From Paraneptunicella sp964228975 (GTDB lineage Bacteria; Pseudomonadota; Gammaproteobacteria; Enterobacterales; Alteromonadaceae), in assembly GCA_964228975.1 (NCBI GenBank), contig CAXRCC010000247.1, positions 1-6,444 on the forward strand: a DNA stretch of 6,444 nucleotides, read 5' to 3'. The position numbers were made by a program, and so were the translations under genes. Below, one piece after another: positions 1 to 6,444 of this stretch. Within the stretch, counting starts at the first letter, position 1. Each line of letters starts with the position of its first letter. The notes beneath the pieces were generated by a model. The model worked only from the letters and a program-made list of their open reading frames with translations, was not told the DNA's origin and ran no database searches.

Positions 1-640
1 CTGCGTTAATCATGGTGGCTTTAAATGTGCCTACACCGGGTACTTCAAGGTCATCAACCAAGTTACCTGTTGGGAACATCGAACCTTCACCATCGGCAGG
101 ATCTAAAAATTCCACCTGCACTTCAGCGGCAGGAAAGGTGACGCCGTCTAACTCAAAATCGCCTGTTTCTTGCACTTCACCATGAGTAATAGGCACTTGA
201 GCGATAATGGTCTTTTTAATGTTGGCTTGCCAGATTCTAACGGTTGCAATGCCATTTTCAGGAATGCGATCGGCATCCACTAAGCCACTTGCGATGGCAA
301 ATGAGCCAACCGCAGCAGACAAATTACCGCAGTTGCCGCTCCAATCCACAAAAGGTTTATCAATAGCCACTTGGCCAAAAAGGTAATCCACATCGTGATC
401 AGGTTGACTGCTTTTATCGATGAGTACGGTTTTACTGGTGCTTGATGTGGCACCGCCCATGCCGTCTGTATGTTTTCCGTAAGGATCGGGACTGCCGATG
501 ACGCGAAGGAGAATTTTGTCGCGCGCTTCGCCTGCAACTTGAGCGGCTTCTGGCAAGTCTTTTACATTAAAAAATACGCCCTTACTGGTTCCACCACGCA
601 TATAGGTTGCGGGGATTTTCACTTGAGGTTTGTGAGCCAT
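1..640 (-). CDS. prpF: 2-methylaconitate cis-trans isomerase PrpF, 3' end beyond the window (partial)
   Basis: PrpF converts the 2-methylaconitate isomer released by AcnD into the isomer that aconitase B can hydrate to 2-methylisocitrate, a cytosolic step in propionate breakdown. The visible 213 codons start MAHKPQVKIPATYMRGGTSK, a hallmark PrpF start, and go on through SPDPYGK, DGMGGATSSTSKT (about 59-71) and VDWSGNCGNL (98-107). Lys70 and Cys104 correspond, allowing a 3-residue offset, to the conserved Lys73/Cys107 pair that I recall from the Shewanella PrpF structure. The family is about 390-400 residues, so a little over half is present; the frame is open to base 1. An in-frame TAA lies at 659-661 and no other ATG intervenes, which fixes the start. 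The ribosome site is weak (GAGA-like). The gene follows acnD by 92 bp with a terminator between them. Identification is confident. Confidence 0.96.
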   Translation of the reverse strand, partial: MAHKPQVKIPATYMRGGTSKGVFFNVKDLPEAAQVAGEARDKILLRVIGSPDPYGKHTDGMGGATSSTSKTVLIDKSSQPDHDVDYLFGQVAIDKPFVDWSGNCGNLSAAVGSFAIASGLVDADRIPENGIATVRIWQANIKKTIIAQVPITHGEVQETGDFELDGVTFPAAEVQVEFLDPADGEGSMFPTGNLVDDLEVPGVGTFKATMINA

Positions 641-691
641 TTGGGTTCTCGTCTCTCGTTATGAGTTTGATTGGGGTCGGTTGTGAGTGTG

Positions 692-720
692 AAAAAAGGA
701 GCCGTGAAAGTCGGCTCCTT
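692..720 (-). terminator. Rho-independent terminator between acnD and prpF
   Basis: The arms 696-704 (AAGGAGCCG) and 712-720 (CGGCTCCTT) form a perfect 9-bp stem with a 7-nt loop. Read on the minus strand the hairpin begins 12 nt after the acnD stop codon and runs into six consecutive T residues (complement of 692-697, two of them in the stem) before a C. This is a textbook intrinsic terminator in the acnD direction. On the plus strand the hairpin is followed by ATTCTC, so it would terminate poorly that way. Because prpF begins only about 50 nt further on, read-through or an internal promoter would be needed to express it. Confidence 0.85.
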
Positions 721-732
721 ATTCTCTATCGC

Positions 733-3330
733 TTAGTTAGCGCCTTCAGACTCTAAGAAGTCTTGAGCAAAGCGCTGCAGTACACCACCTGCGCCGTAAA
801 CTGATACTTCTTCTGCGGTATCGAGACGACATTTAACCTGTGCTTCAACCGTCTCACCATTTGCTCTTACCACGGTAAGCGTTAGCTCTGCACCCGGTGT
901 AATATCACCTGTTACGTTGTAGGTTTCTGTTCCGTCTAACTCAAGCGTGTTGCGGTTTGTGCCAGCTAAGAACTCAAGTGGCAGCACACCCATACCAATC
1001 AGGTTGGTACGGTGAATACGCTCAAAACCTTCAGCGACAATCACTTCAACACCGGCTAAGCGAACGCCTTTTGCTGCCCAATCGCGCGAGCTGCCCTGAC
1101 CATAGTCGGCACCTGCCACGATAATCAGGTTTTGCTTGCGCTCCATGTAAGTTTCAATCGCTTCCCACATGCGAGTGACTTTGCCTTCTGGCTCAACACG
1201 AGCAAGAGAGCCTTGCTTCACGTCGCCGTTTTCATCCTTCACCATTTCGTTGAACAGTTTAGGGTTAGCGAAAGTGGCGCGTTGCGCGGTTAAATGGTCA
1301 CCACGGTGCGTTGCGTACGAGTTGAAGTCTTCTTCAGGTAAGCCCATTTTCGCAAGGTATTCGCCAGCGGCGCTGCTTGCCAAAATTGCGTTTGAAGGAG
1401 ATAAATGATCGGTTGTAATGTTGTCACCTAAAATCGCCAAAGGACGCATGCCGCTTAACGTGCGTTCGCCAGCTAATGCGCCTTCCCAATAAGGAGGACG
1501 ACGAATATAAGTTGACTGTGGACGCCACTCATACAGTGGGTTTACATCGTCGCCATAATCAACAGAAAGGTCGAACATTGGGTCGTAAACCTTGCGGAAA
1601 TGCTCAGGCTTCACGCTTTTGGCAATCACTGCATCGATTTCTTCATCCGTTGGCCAGATATCTTTTAATGTAACTGGGTTGCCTTCTTGATCATTGCCTA
1701 GCACGTCTTTTTCGATATCAAAACGCACGGTGCCTGCAATCGCGTAAGCAACAACTAACGGGGGCGAGGCTAAGAAAGCTTGTTTTGCGTAAGGATGAAT
1801 ACGGCCGTCGAAGTTACGGTTTCCTGAAAGCACGGCTGTGGCGTAGAGGTCGCGATCGATAACTTCTTGTTGAATCACAGGGTCAAGCGCGCCACTCATG
1901 CCATTACATGTTGTACAAGCAAACGCAACCACACCAAAGCCCAGTTGCTCTAGTTCTGGCATCAGCTCGGATTCTTCCAAGTACAATTTAACGGCTTTAG
2001 AGCCCGGTGCTAATGATGATTTAACCCAAGGCTTGCGCGTTAAGCCTTTGGCATTGGCGTTACGCGCCAATAACCCCGCTGCGATTACGTTACGTGGGTT
2101 ACTGGTGTTGGTGCAGCTGGTGATGGCGGCAATAATGACGGCGCCATCGGGCATTTTGCCTTCTTCGTTTTCAACGGTTCCTGCGATGCCGCGCTCTGCT
2201 AATTCTGATGTAGGAACACGACGGTGAGGATTTGATGGACCCGCAATGTTACGCACAACAGAGGATAAATCGAACTTCAATACACGCTCGTATTCTGCGC
2301 CTGCTAAGCTATCCGCCCATAGGCCCGTTTCTTTGGCGTAGTTTTCAACAAGCTTGATTTGTTCTTCTTCACGGCCTGTTAAACGTAAGTAATCAATGGT
2401 TTGCTGGTCGATATAGAACATCGCCGCAGTTGCACCGTATTCTGGTGTCATGTTGGAGATGGTTGCACGGTCACCCAATGTTAAGTGAGGGACACCTTCA
2501 CCGAAGAATTCTAAGTAAGAAGAAACCACGCGCTCTTTACGTAAGAATTCTGTTAGCGCAAGAACAACGTCAGTGGCGGTAATGCCCGGTTGAGGTTTAC
2601 CTGTCATTTCAACGCCTACAATATCCGGTAGGCGCATATAAGAAGCACGACCAAGCATCACGTTTTCAGCTTCAAGGCCGCCTACCCCGATAGCGATAAC
2701 ACCCAACGCATCAACATGCGGGGTGTGTGAGTCAGTACCGACTAACGTATCAGGAAAGGCAACACCATCGCGAGCTTGAATCACCGGAGACATTTTCTCT
2801 AGGTTGATTTGGTGCATGATGCCGTTACCCGGTTGGATAACGTCTACGTTTTTGAATGCTGTTTTAGTCCAATTGATGAAGTGGAAACGGTCTTCGTTTC
2901 GGCGGTCTTCAATGGCGCGGTTCTTTTCAAATGCGTCTTCTTCAAAACCGGCGTGTTCAACTGCTAATGAGTGATCAACGATAAGCTGCGTAGGCACAAC
3001 AGGGTTGACTTTGGCAGGGTCGCCGCCTTTTTCTGCAATGGCGTCACGCAGTCCGGCTAAATCAACCAATGCCGTTTGGCCCAGAATGTCGTGACATACC
3101 ACACGTGCTGGGAACCAAGGGAAATCGAGCTCGCGTTTGCGATCAATGATTTGGCGAAGGGAAGCTTCAAGCTTTTCTGGCTCGCAGCGGCGAACCAAGT
3201 TTTCAGCTAAAACACGAGATGTGTAGGGAAGCTTTTCGTATGCGCCCGGTGTAATGGCATTTACAGCCTCACGGGTATCAAAATAGTCTAAATGGGTGCC
3301 TGCTAAGGATTTGCGGTATGTAGAGTTCAT
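733..3330 (-). CDS. acnD: 2-methylcitrate dehydratase AcnD (Fe/S-dependent, aconitase family)
   Basis: AcnD dehydrates 2-methylcitrate, made by PrpC from propionyl-CoA and oxaloacetate, to 2-methylaconitate. It replaces the PrpD enzyme and works together with PrpF. The 865-residue protein is full length for the family. The N-terminal part has the aconitase motifs VVPTQLIVDHS (111-121), NGIMHQINLE (169-178) and DTLVGTDSHTPHVDALG (194-210). The three cysteines expected to hold the [4Fe-4S] cluster are Cys406 (TSCTNTSNP) and Cys472/Cys475 (ACTTCNG). The swivel domain carries GDNITTDHLSPS (635-646) and the substrate-binding GSSRDWAAKG (746-755). The C-terminus GAGGVLQRFAQDFLE is typical of AcnD, distinguishing it from AcnA. 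The start is fixed by an in-frame TAA at 3346-3348, and GGAAGG (3335-3340) lies 4 nt before ATG. No prpC or prpB precedes it; the upstream gene is an unrelated lipoprotein. It probably has its own promoter and ends at a strong terminator. Confidence 0.97.
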   Translation of the reverse strand: MNSTYRKSLAGTHLDYFDTREAVNAITPGAYEKLPYTSRVLAENLVRRCEPEKLEASLRQIIDRKRELDFPWFPARVVCHDILGQTALVDLAGLRDAIAEKGGDPAKVNPVVPTQLIVDHSLAVEHAGFEEDAFEKNRAIEDRRNEDRFHFINWTKTAFKNVDVIQPGNGIMHQINLEKMSPVIQARDGVAFPDTLVGTDSHTPHVDALGVIAIGVGGLEAENVMLGRASYMRLPDIVGVEMTGKPQPGITATDVVLALTEFLRKERVVSSYLEFFGEGVPHLTLGDRATISNMTPEYGATAAMFYIDQQTIDYLRLTGREEEQIKLVENYAKETGLWADSLAGAEYERVLKFDLSSVVRNIAGPSNPHRRVPTSELAERGIAGTVENEEGKMPDGAVIIAAITSCTNTSNPRNVIAAGLLARNANAKGLTRKPWVKSSLAPGSKAVKLYLEESELMPELEQLGFGVVAFACTTCNGMSGALDPVIQQEVIDRDLYATAVLSGNRNFDGRIHPYAKQAFLASPPLVVAYAIAGTVRFDIEKDVLGNDQEGNPVTLKDIWPTDEEIDAVIAKSVKPEHFRKVYDPMFDLSVDYGDDVNPLYEWRPQSTYIRRPPYWEGALAGERTLSGMRPLAILGDNITTDHLSPSNAILASSAAGEYLAKMGLPEEDFNSYATHRGDHLTAQRATFANPKLFNEMVKDENGDVKQGSLARVEPEGKVTRMWEAIETYMERKQNLIIVAGADYGQGSSRDWAAKGVRLAGVEVIVAEGFERIHRTNLIGMGVLPLEFLAGTNRNTLELDGTETYNVTGDITPGAELTLTVVRANGETVEAQVKCRLDTAEEVSVYGAGGVLQRFAQDFLESEGAN

Positions 3331-3400
3331 TTTACCTTCCGTCTTTTAGAATCTTGAAAAGAACAACAGTAAGACTTTGTCATGTTTATTTTGGGGGCGA

Positions 3401-3430
3401 AGTGTACCACAGAAATTACCCGCCATGATG
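3401..3430 (-). promoter_or_regulatory. Candidate sigma-70 promoter of acnD (extended -10)
   Basis: On the minus strand the sequence TGGTACACT (3409-3401) matches an extended -10 of the form TGnTAnnnT. The -35 region is poor (ATCATG at 17-bp spacing, 3429-3424), as is common when an extended -10 is present. A start of transcription near 3394 would leave a leader of about 63 nt before the acnD ATG. A run of C follows the -10, which would give a GC-rich discriminator. This is sequence inspection only. Confidence 0.45.
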
Positions 3431-3439
3431 ACGGGTAAT
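3415..3439. repeat. 25-bp inverted repeat at the acnD promoter (candidate operator or hairpin)
   Basis: ATTACCCG (3415-3422) and CGGGTAAT (3432-3439) are perfect 8-base inverted arms separated by 9 bases. The centre, 3427, falls on the -35 region of the candidate acnD promoter, where a dimeric regulator could act. Alternatively, it could be a hairpin ending the lipoprotein transcript, but on the minus strand it is followed by only TTC rather than a U-tract, so it makes a weak terminator at best. The regulator is unknown. Confidence 0.5.
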
Positions 3440-3485
3440 CTGAGCCTTTGGTCTGATGCAAAGGAAAAGTGACAGTTTTTAGAGG

Positions 3486-3499
3486 GTTACCTCGGTAAC
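3486..3499. repeat. 14-bp dyad just after the lipoprotein stop codon
   Basis: GTTACC and GGTAAC are perfect 6-base inverted arms around a 2-base centre, starting 6 bp past the lipoprotein stop. As RNA it would form a 5-bp stem with a 4-nt loop. No T-tract follows in either direction, so I do not call a terminator. A second small dyad, CCTTTG/CAAAGG with an 8-nt loop (3445-3464), lies nearby and also lacks a T-tract. They may stabilise the mRNA 3' end or be chance. Confidence 0.3.
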
Positions 3500-3505
3500 G
3501 GTCGA

Positions 3506-5419
3506 TTAGAAGGTTGAGAATCGAGACGCAAATGCTTCTGGATCAATGTACTCTCTAACAAATGACAACGAGAAGTGATGACCTGAAGCGTTGATTTGCG
3601 TATTGAGGTTTAGGTAATAACGTCCTTCAGAAACGGCAAGAGGCTCAAGAACATGCTCTTGGAACAAATACTCTGAATCTTCCATTGCGAACGTGTCTTG
3701 TAGAGCGCGACAATCATCAATACTCATCTCGATGTCACAACTTGGCTCGGAAGCTGAAATGGTATGAAGTGCTCCATTTTCACCCGCTTGAGTCAGTGTT
3801 AAAACACCATCGATTCGAGGTAAGTGTGTTTCGTCTGGATTTAACGCCAGTGTGCGTGCAGAAGAAACACTCTTTTCGTGAAATGCAGAACTTGAAACAT
3901 TAAATAGATGCTTACCACTTAATACATCGGTCATCATTTCAGGTTTCTCAATGAACACGTTCATTGCACTAAGCTCACCGTTCTCACCTTGAATGGAAGA
4001 CAATACCTGGCCATTTGGTGTTTCAAAAAACGAGTAGATGACAGGCGTGTCGCCGTGTTCGATCGTGAGCTGGTTGCCTTCAATGGAATAGGTTACTTCC
4101 TGATTAGCAAGGGGAACGTCGTTACTTAAAAGTGTGCTCAGTGTGGCTTGTGTTTCGTCTATAATCGAGAGCGTTGTGTGATTGTGAAACTCCGCTTCAC
4201 CTTGTTCAATGCTGTCGAGGTTACTAAACGGGAAAGTACTGGCATAGTGCTTACCTGCTTCTAAAGTCAGGGTGGCGTCTTGCAATGGAACGTACTCGAT
4301 CCAAACTGTAATGTCTTGATCTAAGTAAGCTTGTAACCCTTGAAAGCGTTCAATCTCTTCGTTGGTGAGGTCTGCCAATAATGTTTGTTTGATGCCGACT
4401 TCAATAATACTGAGATGTTCATCTGAAAAGCGTACATCGATGCTTTCTGCTGAAAAATTGAAGGCGAACGTGGTTTCGAGCCCATCTTCGGTGTCAATAA
4501 AGCTCACACCGCTATCGTTAAATAGCTCCGCTGAGGTAGTGAAGGTTGATGCCGTGTTATCGTCGTTACTTTGATATTCTGCGTCAATTTGCGTATCGGC
4601 AAAAACAAAAGCAAAAGACTCGAAAGAATCATTGGCAATGCGCGCGTTAAATGAAACGTTATTTGACTCGCTATCAAAATGTGCCATTCGGCCGTTAGCC
4701 AAAGCACCTAGCTGATAGTAATTGCCTACAGGCATGGCGCTATCACTTTGTTTGGTGGCATTAGCAAAAGCAGTGCTTTCGTTTTCTTTTAGTACACCAA
4801 TTCGAGCGTGTTCACCCTCAGAAAATACCATGTTTAACTCAATATTCTCGATGGGATCGCATCGTTCAACACAGCTTGGCAGGTGCACTGTTAAACCAAG
4901 TGATTGGGCGTCTTCTGAAATGTTCCAATTAATGGGGAAGAAGTTATTTTCAGGTGTTTTCCACAACCCCCTTGAATCGCCGTAAAGGTGCAATTGATAC
5001 CCATTATTAAACACCCAACTGCCTGCTAATTCATCGGCATTAAGCGCCACTTCTTGGTGTGCTTCTGGGTTGTCTTCCACCTTTAATGACAAGGTACGAG
5101 TAATGAGATCGGTGCCATCAAAAAGCGAAAGCTCGATTTCGTGTTCACCAATATTGTAAAAGCGAGGGTTAACGGTAAAAGTGGCTTGGTTGTTTGATAC
5201 GTCCAAAGATAACCAGTCGGGCTGTTCAGTTAGGCTGAGTGTTAATGAATCGCCGTCGGCATCTTGAAGGGACAGAGAAAACTGAGATTCGGCTTCAGTT
5301 TTGAAGGTTTGTGTTAACTCACCAGAAACGGTAGGAACACGGTTTGTTGAATCGGGGCCGCCACAGGCAGCAAGCATCAACGCGCTTGTCATTGTCGCGT
5401 ACTTGAACATGGGTTTCAT
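3506..5419 (-). CDS. Secreted lipoprotein with a cadherin/Ig-like N-terminal domain, function unknown
   Basis: I do not recognise this 637-residue protein as a named family. The N-terminus is a lipoprotein signal peptide with a lipobox LAAC at 16-19; Cys19 would be lipidated, and Gly at +2 (not Asp) favours the outer membrane. Residues about 28-116 resemble a cadherin-like/putative Ig (CADG, He_PIG) domain: VPTVSGELTQTF, the DADGDSLTLSL segment, PDWLSLD, then IGEHEIELSLFDGTD. The rest is acidic and looks beta-rich, with no catalytic motif that I can see. It has two cysteine pairs, Cys183/Cys187 and Cys561/Cys570, which may form disulfides in the periplasm or outside. Weakly similar segments (ELAGSWVF at 130, LEAGKHYAS at 386, LSGKHLFNVSS at 500) hint at repeated modules. 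An in-frame TAA at 5429-5431 fixes the start region; ATG at 5419 is preceded by AAGGA (5426-5430), within a tandem AAGGATAAGGAT. Met4 is a less likely start. A surface binding or adhesion role is only a guess. Confidence 0.85.
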   Translation of the reverse strand: MKPMFKYATMTSALMLAACGGPDSTNRVPTVSGELTQTFKTEAESQFSLSLQDADGDSLTLSLTEQPDWLSLDVSNNQATFTVNPRFYNIGEHEIELSLFDGTDLITRTLSLKVEDNPEAHQEVALNADELAGSWVFNNGYQLHLYGDSRGLWKTPENNFFPINWNISEDAQSLGLTVHLPSCVERCDPIENIELNMVFSEGEHARIGVLKENESTAFANATKQSDSAMPVGNYYQLGALANGRMAHFDSESNNVSFNARIANDSFESFAFVFADTQIDAEYQSNDDNTASTFTTSAELFNDSGVSFIDTEDGLETTFAFNFSAESIDVRFSDEHLSIIEVGIKQTLLADLTNEEIERFQGLQAYLDQDITVWIEYVPLQDATLTLEAGKHYASTFPFSNLDSIEQGEAEFHNHTTLSIIDETQATLSTLLSNDVPLANQEVTYSIEGNQLTIEHGDTPVIYSFFETPNGQVLSSIQGENGELSAMNVFIEKPEMMTDVLSGKHLFNVSSSAFHEKSVSSARTLALNPDETHLPRIDGVLTLTQAGENGALHTISASEPSCDIEMSIDDCRALQDTFAMEDSEYLFQEHVLEPLAVSEGRYYLNLNTQINASGHHFSLSFVREYIDPEAFASRFSTF

Positions 5420-5461
5420 GTTATATCCTTATCCTTTTGATGTACTTAGTCCAATATCCTT

Positions 5462-5483
5462 GAGCAAACATCATGTTTAGCTC
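5462..5483. repeat. Imperfect inverted repeat in the lipoprotein gene leader
   Basis: GAGCAAACAT (5462-5471) pairs with ATGTTT (5473-5478) and GCTC (5480-5483), leaving a 1-base centre and one unpaired A at 5479. Another ATGTTT lies at 5485-5490, 12 bases from the first, so the leader has one inverted and two direct copies of this hexamer. The site lies between the candidate -10 and the start codon, in transcribed DNA. It has no T-tract and a minimal loop, so a protein operator seems likelier than a terminator. The regulator is unknown. Confidence 0.45.
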
Positions 5484-5499
5484 GATGTTTCGGCGGGGG

Positions 5500-5527
5500 A
5501 TTATACAGAAATTAATGAGATAGGGAA
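5500..5527 (-). promoter_or_regulatory. Candidate sigma-70 promoter of the lipoprotein gene
   Basis: The minus strand carries a consensus TATAAT at 5505-5500. The -35 is weak: TTCCCT (5527-5522) at 16-bp spacing agrees with TTGACA at three positions. Transcription would begin near 5493, giving a leader of about 74 nt that contains the inverted repeat at 5462-5483. The promoter follows the abi-like gene on the same strand, so the lipoprotein gene need not depend on that gene for transcription. The remainder of the 169-bp gap (about 5528-5588) shows no convincing terminator for the abi-like gene. Confidence 0.55.
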
Positions 5528-5588
5528 GGGTGTTTTTAGTTACCTTAATGGGTTTTTGATGGCGGTCGCATTAATTTGTGATAAGAAA

Positions 5589-6444
5589 CTATACAAACGG
5601 GTCAATAGAAAACTCTTGTTCTGGAATGCCCATTGCGTCGTACACGCTAAAAGGAAATGTGGGCAGTTGCTTGAATTCATCAATAACATGTTGTATCCAG
5701 TCTGAGTTTGGACCAATACATTTCACTAAATACCAAACTACTGCAATTAGCGTATACATCTTTTTCCTACGCGCTTCTGTTAAATCAAATTTAGAGAAAT
5801 ACAGAGTGTCCTTCTCATTTGATGTGCTTGGAATACCTAAAGGGTTCCTTAATGACTGGTTCCAAACGCGTGTGTGATGCGCGCATTTGTTTCGTAGTGT
5901 GTTGAGCTCCTGTAACCAACGCACAAATATTGACGAATTACTCACTCCCATTTTCTTAGCGATTTCATTTTGGTGAGACTTTTTAAGTAGCTCGAAGTAT
6001 TTTGATGTTGTACCAAATGACCATGTTTCGACAGCTACCCAGATAGGGAGCTCTTCTCCTTTTTCCTTATACCAGCGTACGTAGTCTTCAGCACTCCTTA
6101 AAACTTCACTTGTTTGTTTTTTACTCCATTTGAACCACTTATTTCGCTCTCCTTTATTATTTTTAGTGTAATTATTTAGGAATTTGGGATTGATGAACTC
6201 TTGATTCAGGTGGGCGATAGGGTCTTTTCGACCCAGTTCGTGCGCTATGATCGTTCTAAGCTGGATTTCTATTCTTTCGATAGCATCTAGAAGTAATAAG
6301 CGCAGGCGTTTGTCGAATTTATAAAGCAGGAATATGTTATTGAATTTAGTATCAGGGAGAAATTGATTCGATCGTTTGGGCTTGTTGTGTTCGCAAAGAA
6401 TTTTGCCAGAAGGGTCATAATTAAATGTTCTACAGGGGTACCAG
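5589..6444 (-). CDS. Abi_2-family (AbiD/AbiF-like) HEPN phage-defence protein, 5' end beyond the window (partial)
   Basis: The frame is open from the window edge to the TAG at 5589-5591, giving 284 residues that lack the N-terminus. Abi_2 proteins confer abortive infection in lactococci and are predicted HEPN-fold RNases. The first residues WYPCRTFNYD match the family's N-terminal YWYPFR-type segment, so perhaps 35-45 residues are missing. Next come LLLLDAIERIEIQLRTIIAH (49-68), LPIWVAVETWSFGTTSKYFELL (132-153) and WLQELNTLRNKCAHHTRVWN, the family's most diagnostic block. Arg184 and His189 form an RX4H HEPN signature; a second RX4H is Arg63-His68. There is no in-frame Met before 5951, and that Met lies inside the conserved region, so it is not the true start. 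Sampled 60-base stretches are about 30-37 % GC, against about 47-52 % in neighbouring genes, suggesting acquisition by transfer. The actual phage activity is inferred from the family. Confidence 0.9.
   Translation of the reverse strand, partial: WYPCRTFNYDPSGKILCEHNKPKRSNQFLPDTKFNNIFLLYKFDKRLRLLLLDAIERIEIQLRTIIAHELGRKDPIAHLNQEFINPKFLNNYTKNNKGERNKWFKWSKKQTSEVLRSAEDYVRWYKEKGEELPIWVAVETWSFGTTSKYFELLKKSHQNEIAKKMGVSNSSIFVRWLQELNTLRNKCAHHTRVWNQSLRNPLGIPSTSNEKDTLYFSKFDLTEARRKKMYTLIAVVWYLVKCIGPNSDWIQHVIDEFKQLPTFPFSVYDAMGIPEQEFSIDPFV

Noticed and set aside
280..537. 85-codon minus-strand frame within prpF
   Set aside because: It overlaps the true prpF frame, whose translation carries the full family motifs.
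1898..2227. Open frame on the plus strand opposite acnD (also 1169-1408 and 1476-1673)
   Set aside because: These lie antisense to conserved aconitase coding sequence and have no recognisable product or ribosome site; they are by-products of acnD codon use.
3445..3464. CCTTTG/CAAAGG hairpin as terminator of the lipoprotein gene
   Set aside because: Only a 6-bp stem and no T-tract in the minus direction; too weak to call.
5462..5483. Inverted repeat as a terminator for the abi-like gene
   Set aside because: No T-tract on the minus strand, almost no loop, and it lies downstream of the lipoprotein promoter.
5578..5877. 99-codon plus-strand frame
   Set aside because: It is antisense to the conserved C-terminal half of the Abi_2 gene and has no family resemblance.
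5589..5951. A 120-residue stand-alone protein starting at the ATG at 5951
   Set aside because: The same frame continues open to the window edge and encodes conserved Abi_2 segments, so 5951 is an internal Met, not the start.
3506..6444. Abi-like gene plus lipoprotein as a two-gene defence or toxin-antitoxin operon
   Set aside because: The genes are 169 bp apart, the lipoprotein has its own consensus -10, differs in composition and is exported; nothing in the sequence ties it to immunity function.

Overview
This window looks like a piece of a gammaproteobacterial chromosome, probably marine. I infer this from the AcnD/PrpF pair, the GC content of roughly 47-52 % in the metabolic part, and the acidic surface lipoprotein; I cannot name a genus. 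All four protein genes lie on the minus strand, so transcription runs from high to low coordinates: abi-like gene (6444-5589, 5' end outside the window), lipoprotein gene (5419-3506), acnD (3330-733), prpF (640-1, 3' end outside the window).

Region 1-3330 holds the AcnD-PrpF branch of the 2-methylcitrate cycle, which degrades propionyl-CoA. AcnD is an aconitase-like Fe-S dehydratase acting on 2-methylcitrate. PrpF isomerises the 2-methylaconitate that AcnD makes into the isomer that aconitase B can hydrate. Both reading frames are intact as far as they can be seen. A clear Rho-independent terminator sits between them, which is unexpected for two genes whose products act in consecutive steps. 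The usual partners prpB and prpC are not upstream of acnD in this window.

Region 3331-3505 is a 175-bp gap holding a candidate acnD promoter (extended -10), a 25-bp inverted repeat centred near its -35, and smaller dyads. Region 3506-5419 encodes a 637-residue secreted lipoprotein with a cadherin/Ig-like N-terminal domain and an unrecognised beta-rich remainder. Region 5420-5588 is a 169-bp gap with a consensus TATAAT -10 and an inverted repeat in the transcribed leader. The acnD and lipoprotein leaders share a 10-mer and a 9-mer in the same order, which may mean co-regulation or common descent.

Region 5589-6444 is an AT-rich gene for an Abi_2-family (AbiD/AbiF-like) protein, a HEPN-type presumed phage-defence RNase. 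It is open to the window edge and lacks only its N-terminus. Its composition contrasts with the neighbours and suggests acquired DNA. Most of the window is ordinary; the points worth checking are the terminator inside the acnD-prpF unit, the paired leader motifs, the displaced prpBC genes and the abi gene beside the lipoprotein gene. No RNA genes, insertion sequences or CRISPR arrays were seen.
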